DNA from: JAWKWA01 sp041397765
GTDB taxonomy: Bacteria; Pseudomonadota; Alphaproteobacteria; Rhizobiales; Hyphomicrobiaceae
DNA length: 21,287 nucleotides
Assembly (NCBI GenBank): GCA_041397765.1
Contig: JAWKWA010000032.1
Location: forward strand, 1 to 21,287
Direction: 5' to 3'
The notes beneath the pieces were generated by a model. The model saw only the letters and a list, made by a program, of their open reading frames with translations. It searched no databases and had not been told where the DNA came from. The position numbers and the translations under genes were made by a program. Below, piece after piece: positions 14,061 through 21,287 of the stretch; the first letter of the stretch is position 1, and every line of letters starts with the position of its first letter.

Positions 14061-15074
14061 TCAGCGCGCCGCGAAGCGTTCGGTCCAGGAGACGAGCCCG
14101 GCCGGCCGCTCGCCCTCCCCGAGGCTCGTCGCCTCGTAGACGCCCCGCGCGATCGCCCGTGCCACGACATCGGCCGCGACCGCGCCGATCTCGATCTGCT
14201 CGCCGACCGGATCGCCGAGTGGCCGGCGACCCGTCGCGGCGGCGAACAGCGTATCGCCGTCGAACAGGGCATGGGTGATCCTGAGGGCGCGGGCGAAACC
14301 GTCATGGGCGGCGATGGCGAGGCGCATCGCCTCCGCCTTGCTGAGTGCCGCGTCGGTCGCCACCACCGCGAGCGTCGTCGCGATCTGGCGTCCGCCCTTC
14401 CAGGCGAGCCGCGTTGCCTCGGGCGGCATCGGCGCCGGCAGGCCGAGCCCGCCGAACTCCATGCCGACCTCGTAGGGCGCCGCCCAGAAATGCGGTCCAT
14501 CGCCGACGACGGCCGAGCCGATCGCATTGACCGCGACGAGCGCACCGACCGTGTGGCCCGACGGTGTGACCGCGCTCGCCGATCCGAGGCCACCCTTGAG
14601 ATTGACGGTGCTTGCCCCGAGCCCCGCCCCGACCGATCCGAGGCCGAAGGCACCCGCGGATGCGGCCGCCGCCGCGTCATATCCGAGCTCGCGATAGGGT
14701 GGATAGCGACCCCAATCCTTGTCGCCCCCGTTGAGGAGATCGAAGAGGATCGCCTGCGGCACGATCGGCACGCGCACCGGTCCGACCGGAAAGCCCCGGC
14801 CGTTCTCGGCGAGGAAGGCCTGCACACCCGATGCGGCATCGAGTCCGAAGCCCGATCCGCCCGACAGCACCAGCCCGTCGATCGTCGGCACGACGCCATC
14901 GGCAGCGAGCGCCGAGGTGTCGCGGACGGCCGCGGCCCCGCCGAGGATCGCGACCGAGGCGACCGCACGCTCGGGGAACAGCACGGCCGTGACGCCGGTG
15001 CGGATGCGCGCATCATCCGCATGGCCGACGAGGACGCCCGCCACGTCGGTGATGAGGTTCAGCCGATCAGCCAC
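14061..15074 (-). CDS. P1/S58-family peptidase (DmpA/NylC-like)
   Basis: The protein has 337 residues from a GTG start at 15074 (a nearby ATG at 15078 is out of frame). The family hallmarks are NLITDVAGVLVGHADD at the N-terminus, GLVLSGGSGFGLDAASGV (67-84), VGALVAVNAIGS (176-187) and the autoprocessing region ATTLAVVATDAALSKAEAMR (232-251). Members of this group self-cleave, leaving an N-terminal Ser or Thr as nucleophile (Gly-Ser in DmpA, Asn-Thr in nylon hydrolase NylC). Here Thr233 is in the right place, but the residue before it is Ala232 where NylC-type proteins have Asn. Known relatives hydrolyse N-terminal amino acids, beta-peptides or nylon oligomers; the substrate here is unknown. 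It lies 47 bp after gyrA on the same strand and could be co-transcribed with it. Confidence 0.88.
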   Translation of the reverse strand: MADRLNLITDVAGVLVGHADDARIRTGVTAVLFPERAVASVAILGGAAAVRDTSALAADGVVPTIDGLVLSGGSGFGLDAASGVQAFLAENGRGFPVGPVRVPIVPQAILFDLLNGGDKDWGRYPPYRELGYDAAAAASAGAFGLGSVGAGLGASTVNLKGGLGSASAVTPSGHTVGALVAVNAIGSAVVGDGPHFWAAPYEVGMEFGGLGLPAPMPPEATRLAWKGGRQIATTLAVVATDAALSKAEAMRLAIAAHDGFARALRITHALFDGDTLFAAATGRRPLGDPVGEQIEIGAVAADVVARAIARGVYEATSLGEGERPAGLVSWTERFAAR

Positions 15075-15121
15075 GCATCCATCCGTCCGTGTGGTCCATC
15101 GCGCATCGAAAGCGCGTCCGA

Positions 15122-17902
<2,781 letters not shown>

Positions 17903-18311
17903 GCTTGGTCGTTCCGTGGTCGGGTTGGCCGGAGAAGCGGGCTCGGTGAGCGGGGCGCAGCGAGGCTCGCGCGCGGGACGTGATCGGCTCGTTCTCCGGG
18001 GGACTGGTCGGCGGCGGACGTTACAGCTGCGCCGCAGAAGCGCATATTATAGAGACACTGCATCGCCGGGGCAACCTCGCGGCTTTGCCGGCATGCGCTT
18101 TTCCAAGACAAATTATGATTGAGTTTCAATTGCTTGTTCGCGTCTGCGGCGCTGCGGCACCTTGCCGGGCTTCCGCCCGCCACCGGCAGCTTCCAACCCG
18201 GCGGTTGAAAGCCCGGCGAGGTCGCCCCAGATGACGCCGACGACAAGTCGTCCCGACGGGCGCGACCGCGCATGGGACGCTACGGTGGGCACGGGGCGGG
18301 AGGATCGGCCG
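17903..18311. other. Gene-free spacer between divergent gyrA and the membrane-protein gene
   Basis: This 409-base spacer contains the gyrA promoter listed separately and an AT-rich stretch near 18100-18135. The open frames here are Arg/Ser-rich and lack coding character. No RNA gene or repeat is visible. The leader of gyrA (about 135 bases) spans 17903-18039. Confidence 0.5.
18046..18074 (-). promoter_or_regulatory. Promoter of gyrA
   Basis: On the minus strand TTGCCC (18074-18069) is followed by exactly 17 bases and TATAAT (18051-18046), a perfect -10. Transcription would begin near 18039. This is the best sigma70-type promoter in the window. Confidence 0.7.
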
Positions 18312-18866
18312 ATGCGGATCAGGGTCGACTGGCGGATGCTACTGGGCGCGGCCGCCGCCTGTCTCGTCGTCGGTCTCATGAACGGGCTCATCGGTTGGCC
18401 CTTCGGCCATGCCGACGGCCTGCTCGACGCGCTCCGCGAAGGCGTGGTGACCGGCACGGCGATGTTCGTGCTGGTGCTCTCCTGGTTCGTCCTCGTCGCC
18501 CTTGCCATCGCCGGCTGGATGTCGATCGGTCCGCTGCTCGCCCGCCGGCGCCGCCGCGCCATGCAGCTCCCGGCCCTCCACACCGGCCGCGATCGCCTGC
18601 CCGATCCCGACCGCCGGCCGCTCTGGCAGACCCTGCTGGCCGTCGGCCTGGGCTATCCCCTGCTGATCGCCATCGCCGGCTGGACCTATCTGACGACCGT
18701 GCACAGCCTCAGGGCCGGCACCTTCACCAGCGCACCCTTCGACCTCGTCTGGATCGCCTGCGCCTTCCTCGCCACCTGGGGGCTCGTCCTCATCGATCTC
18801 CTGAAGCGCCACTGGCCGTTCCGCCGGCGCCCCAAGGACCCACCAAGGCGCATCGGCCGGGAGTGA
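18312..18866 (+). CDS. Four-helix membrane protein, unknown function
   Basis: The protein has 184 residues and is not recognised. Predicted helices are at about 8-29, 46-77 (long, VLVLSWFVLVALAIAGW), 104-128 (LWQTLLAVGLGYPLLIAIAG) and 142-164 (APFDLVWIACAFLATWGLVL). A basic loop RRRRRAM (78-84) follows helix 2, and a basic tail (KRHWPFRRRPKDPPRR) follows helix 4. This puts the loop, and therefore both termini, on the cytoplasmic side. GGAGG about 8 bases before ATG 18312 supports this start. It is on the plus strand between gyrA and the cation transporter, 100 bp before the latter, so the two might be co-transcribed. Confidence 0.75.
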   Translation: MRIRVDWRMLLGAAAACLVVGLMNGLIGWPFGHADGLLDALREGVVTGTAMFVLVLSWFVLVALAIAGWMSIGPLLARRRRRAMQLPALHTGRDRLPDPDRRPLWQTLLAVGLGYPLLIAIAGWTYLTTVHSLRAGTFTSAPFDLVWIACAFLATWGLVLIDLLKRHWPFRRRPKDPPRRIGRE

Positions 18867-18934
18867 TGGCTGCGCACGGCTGATCGCCGCAACATCGAGG
18901 GTTTCCTTGGGCAGCCCAGCCACCTAGAACTCAC

Positions 18935-18971
18935 GACATCTGATCACGTCTCACCGGAAGAGCCAGATGTC
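18935..18971 (+). promoter_or_regulatory. Inverted repeat that would sequester the start codon of the cation transporter
   Basis: GACATCTG (18935-18942) pairs perfectly with CAGATGTC (18964-18971). The right arm contains the ATG at 18967-18969 and the 21-base loop carries the ribosome binding site GGAAG (18956-18960). If the leader RNA begins upstream of 18935, this fold would hide the start codon. No terminator or known riboswitch is recognised. Confidence 0.45.
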
Positions 18972-19989
18972 CGCAAACGGGTCCACGAAAGTCATCTTCG
19001 CCGCCATGGCCGGCAATACCGCCATCGCCGTCACGAAGTTTGCGGCCGCCGTCTATACGGGCTCCACGGCCATGCTGGCCGAGGCGATCCATTCGCTCGT
19101 CGACACCACCAATCAGGCGCTGCTCCTGTTCGGCATGAAGCGGGCGGCGCTGCCGGCCGACACCCGGCACCCCTTCGGCTATGGCAAGGAGCTCTACTTC
19201 TGGAGCTTCATCGTCGCGATGCTGCTCTTCTCGCTGGGCGCCGGCTTCTCGATCTACGAGGGGGTCGAGAAGATTCTTCATCCCCATCCGATCGAGAGCC
19301 CGGTGGTGAACTACGTCGTGCTCTTCATGGCGATCCTGTTCGAAGGCGGCTCCTTCCTCGTCGCGCTGAAGGAATTCAACCGCAGCCGTGGTGCCACCGG
19401 CTTCATGACGTCGATCAGGTCATCCAAGGATCCGGTGCTGTTCACGGTGCTGTTCGAGGACGCCGCCGCGCTCACCGGCCTCGTCATCGCCATCCTCGGC
19501 ATCTTCATCGCCCACCAGAGCGGCATCGCCTGGGTCGACGGCGCCACCTCTGTGGTGATCGGCCTCCTGCTCGCCGGCGTCGCCGCCTTCCTCTCGCGCG
19601 AGACGCATGGCCTGTTGATCGGCGAGGCGGCCAAGCCCGAACTCGTCGCCGGGGTGCGCGAGATCGTCGAGAACGACGAGCGCTCCAAGGAACTCGGCGC
19701 CATCCGCACCATCAACGAGATCCAGACGCTGCATTTCGGCCCGCACGACGTACTCGTCACCATGAGCCTCGACTTCAAGAACACGGTGTCGGCGGCGGTC
19801 GTCGAGAATGCTGTCGCCCGCTTCGAGAAGGCGATCAAGGAGCGATTTCCCGAGGTCCGGCGGCTGTTCATCGAGGTGCAGCGCCACAGCGACCATCTCG
19901 CCAACAAGGCGGCGAGCGGCGATGGCGGGGAGGCTGAGGAAGGCAAGGGTGGCGAGGTGGCGGCCGGCGCGGGCGGTCACGACGCCTGA
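18967..19989 (+). CDS. Cation diffusion facilitator family metal transporter
   Basis: CDF proteins export divalent metals such as Zn, Cd, Co, Fe or Mn in exchange for protons across the inner membrane. The protein has 340 residues. The membrane core runs to about residue 208. Helix 2 has the metal pair His42-x3-Asp46 (AEAIHSLVDTTNQ), and the fifth helix has VLFEDAAALTG with Glu164/Asp165. The helix 2-3 loop has DTRHPFGYGKELYFW. A cytosolic ferredoxin-like domain (about 209-305, ending FIEVQRHSDH) is followed by a Gly/Glu-rich tail of about 25 residues. The motif set, with KDPVLFTVLFED, resembles the SLC30A9-type branch. Metal specificity cannot be read from the sequence. Its start codon lies in an inverted repeat. 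Confidence 0.92.
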   Translation: MSANGSTKVIFAAMAGNTAIAVTKFAAAVYTGSTAMLAEAIHSLVDTTNQALLLFGMKRAALPADTRHPFGYGKELYFWSFIVAMLLFSLGAGFSIYEGVEKILHPHPIESPVVNYVVLFMAILFEGGSFLVALKEFNRSRGATGFMTSIRSSKDPVLFTVLFEDAAALTGLVIAILGIFIAHQSGIAWVDGATSVVIGLLLAGVAAFLSRETHGLLIGEAAKPELVAGVREIVENDERSKELGAIRTINEIQTLHFGPHDVLVTMSLDFKNTVSAAVVENAVARFEKAIKERFPEVRRLFIEVQRHSDHLANKAASGDGGEAEEGKGGEVAAGAGGHDA

Positions 19990-19997
19990 TGGCTGCG

Positions 19998-20019
19998 GCG
20001 GCCCGAGACTTGAGGCCGC
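19998..20019 (+). terminator. Possible weak terminator after the cation transporter
   Basis: GCGGCC (19998-20003) pairs with GGCCGC (20014-20019) over a 10-base loop, 9 bases after the stop codon. There is no T-tract, so termination would have to be Rho-dependent or otherwise assisted. Confidence 0.3.
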
Positions 20020-20082
20020 GCACTGTGTCAGCCGAGCTCAGATGTCAGACGCCGATCGGGCGGAGCCGGATCGCGACGGGCT

Positions 20083-20466
20083 CTAAAGGTGCTGGGGGGT
20101 CCATTCGCCCGGCAGATCGGACGGCCGAATGAGGTCGCGGCACAGGCCGGCCTCGCCGCTGTCCGCGCCACAAAGGACGATCTCGCCCCGCCCCTCGGAC
20201 CACCCGAACGAGGCCCGCGTCAGCATGCCGTCCGCACCGAGCGAGGCGCTCGCGACGATCTCATTGGTCCGCGCTCGCGCCCACGCTTCCTCGCTGACGA
20301 GTTGGCCGAGCCCCGAGAGAACCTTGCGCTCGAAGCCGCCCGGCAGCCCCGAGGCCATGCCGGATACGGCCGTGAGCGCCAATCCGGCGATGACGATGCG
20401 GGTGCTCCGCCGCAGATCCACACGAGTGGTCGCGCGGTTGCCGCTCCGGCCGATGGTCTCGATCAT
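20083..20466 (-). CDS. Small membrane-anchored or exported hypothetical protein
   Basis: The protein has 127 residues and is not recognised. A basic N-terminus (RATTRVDLRRSTR) precedes one hydrophobic segment (about 23-40, RIVIAGLALTAVSGMASG), so it is either a signal peptide or an anchor. The rest is hydrophilic, with SEEAWARARTNEIVASAS and a Cys pair (Cys99 and Cys109) that could form a disulfide if the C-terminal part is periplasmic. The ATG at 20466 has GAGGG about 6-9 bases upstream. A longer frame to 20559 would overlap the neighbouring gene and lacks a site, so I rejected it. It starts 23 bases after the stop of the 20490-20987 gene on the same strand, consistent with a two-gene unit. 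Confidence 0.6.
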   Translation of the reverse strand: MIETIGRSGNRATTRVDLRRSTRIVIAGLALTAVSGMASGLPGGFERKVLSGLGQLVSEEAWARARTNEIVASASLGADGMLTRASFGWSEGRGEIVLCGADSGEAGLCRDLIRPSDLPGEWTPQHL

Positions 20467-20489
20467 TTCGACCCCTCTTCCAGCACTTT

Positions 20490-20987
20490 TCAGCGCCTCG
20501 TGTTCTTCCGCCGGCGTCGGTCGCTGACCAGCGCGTGCTGCTTCTTGAAGCGCGTCCACAGCTGGAATGTCATGGCGAGCATGCCCGAGAACAACACGGC
20601 CAGCATGAGCAATGGCAACACGTCGATCCTCCTCGCTTCGCTAGCCCGCCGTGCGGCGGACTGCCTCGGCTCGCGCTGCTCGATACCCGGACGAAAGGCG
20701 ATCGTCCGCTTGACCGAGCCGGCAGGGTGCCGGCTGGCCCTGCCCGACTGAACCTCCTCCCGCATCGCCGCCGTCCACTGATCGACGCCCGGCGCCGGAA
20801 AGGCGATCGTACGTGCCACGGATGCATTTCCCGTGGCGCCGGCGACCTGCCACGCCGCCGCCTCGCCCGGCCGGGCCGAGGCGCTGGCAGTGATGAGCGC
20901 CGTAAGCACAAAGATGGCGCACCATCTGCCGAAATCAAGCACCGCAGGTGCTCTGTCACGCCGGATTGATCTCGCCTGCATGCCCAT
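20490..20987 (-). CDS. Exported hypothetical protein with duplicated RTIAF motif and C-terminal anchor
   Basis: The protein has 165 residues and is not recognised. An N-terminal signal peptide is likely (about 18-38, FGRWCAIFVLTALITASASA, cleavage near ASA/RP). The mature part contains the same motif twice: SVARTIAFPAPGVDQ (56-70) and SVKRTIAFRPGIEQ (91-104). A membrane helix (about 123-144, VLPLLMLAVLFSGMLAMTF) is followed by a strongly basic tail (KKQHALVSDRRRRKNTRR), giving a type I-like topology with a small periplasmic domain. The ATG at 20987 has GGGAG at 5 bases. It is the first gene of a pair with 20083-20466. Confidence 0.6.
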   Translation of the reverse strand: MGMQARSIRRDRAPAVLDFGRWCAIFVLTALITASASARPGEAAAWQVAGATGNASVARTIAFPAPGVDQWTAAMREEVQSGRASRHPAGSVKRTIAFRPGIEQREPRQSAARRASEARRIDVLPLLMLAVLFSGMLAMTFQLWTRFKKQHALVSDRRRRKNTRR

Positions 20988-21287
20988 TGCAGCTCCCGTA
21001 TCCTGGTCGATTCGAACCACCGTGCAGCCGGGCTCCCGTCTAGGCCTCGCCTCTGTCAGGAATGGGGCAGACCGCAGAGAGGCGAATATGGCGCCTCGGG
21101 ATCTTAACGATTCGTTGCCGTCTGGCCACAGGCGATGGCTGTCGATCTTCGGCGGCCGGCCGCCAGGAATTCGCACCCCCGCCACTTGGCAAGCGCACCT
21201 GCTGCCCAGATCTTCATCATTGCCGATCTAGATTCGGCCCGTGTGGGGCGTGACCCGCCGAACCTGGGCCGGCATCGCGGGAGACCC
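20988..21287. other. Gene-free right end with a CtrA-like half site
   Basis: No credible gene reaches into this last 300 bases. TTAACGATTCGTTGC at 21104-21118 contains TTAA-N7-TT(GC) and the exact dyad AACGA-T-TCGTT (21106-21116). It resembles half of the alphaproteobacterial CtrA site (TTAA-N7-TTAA) and lies about 120 bases before the 20987 start. GGTTCGAATC-like bases near 21011-21020 do not fold as tRNA. Confidence 0.3.

Noticed and set aside
21000..21025. GGTTCGAATC on the minus strand resembling a tRNA T-loop
   Set aside because: The flanking bases give only a partial stem and no cloverleaf.

Overview
The window is a high-GC chromosomal segment from an alphaproteobacterium, most likely Hyphomicrobiales (Rhizobiales). 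The evidence is the gene order dgt - argS - SPOR-domain protein - nagZ - scpA on the minus strand with erpA divergent from dgt, the strong G/C bias at third codon positions, and the protein signatures (alphaproteobacterial GyrA, ErpA, long SPOR protein). No species call is possible from the sequence alone.

Layout. 1-788 (-) is the N-terminal part of scpA, cut by the window edge. About 3.9 kb of accessory DNA (789-4681) separates it from nagZ, its usual upstream neighbour. This block holds a manganese-type cupin of the hydroxynitrile-lyase class, an OxyR-like LysR regulator lacking the peroxidatic cysteine, decayed small ORFs, a GC-rich stretch with no convincing gene, a conserved hypothetical gene and a 41-bp tandem repeat that ends on the nagZ stop codon. 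Then come nagZ (peptidoglycan recycling), a hairpin pair, a 671-residue SPOR protein with a low-complexity cytoplasmic tail, argS with a long hairpin-rich leader, and dgt, all on the minus strand. erpA (Fe-S carrier) is divergent from dgt.

The right half contains a small membrane protein, an N-terminal-nucleophile C69-type peptidase, a convergent P1/S58 peptidase, and gyrA with a good sigma70-type promoter. GyrA carries Asn-Leu...Glu at the positions equivalent to E. coli 82, 83 and 87. A four-helix membrane protein and a cation diffusion facilitator follow on the plus strand; the facilitator's start codon lies in an 8-bp inverted repeat. Last is a two-gene minus-strand unit of small exported or membrane-anchored hypothetical proteins.

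The core genes are housekeeping: chromosome segregation and topology, dNTP pool, tRNA charging, Fe-S delivery and cell-wall recycling. No mobile element, CRISPR array, rRNA or tRNA was found. The most unusual signals are the OxyR-like regulator without the sensing cysteine, the Cys-to-Ser change at the predicted nucleophile of the C69 protein, the GyrA quinolone-region residues, a diverged ~50-bp intergenic repeat present in two inverted copies (2462-2514 and 10058-10107), and the argS leader structure.
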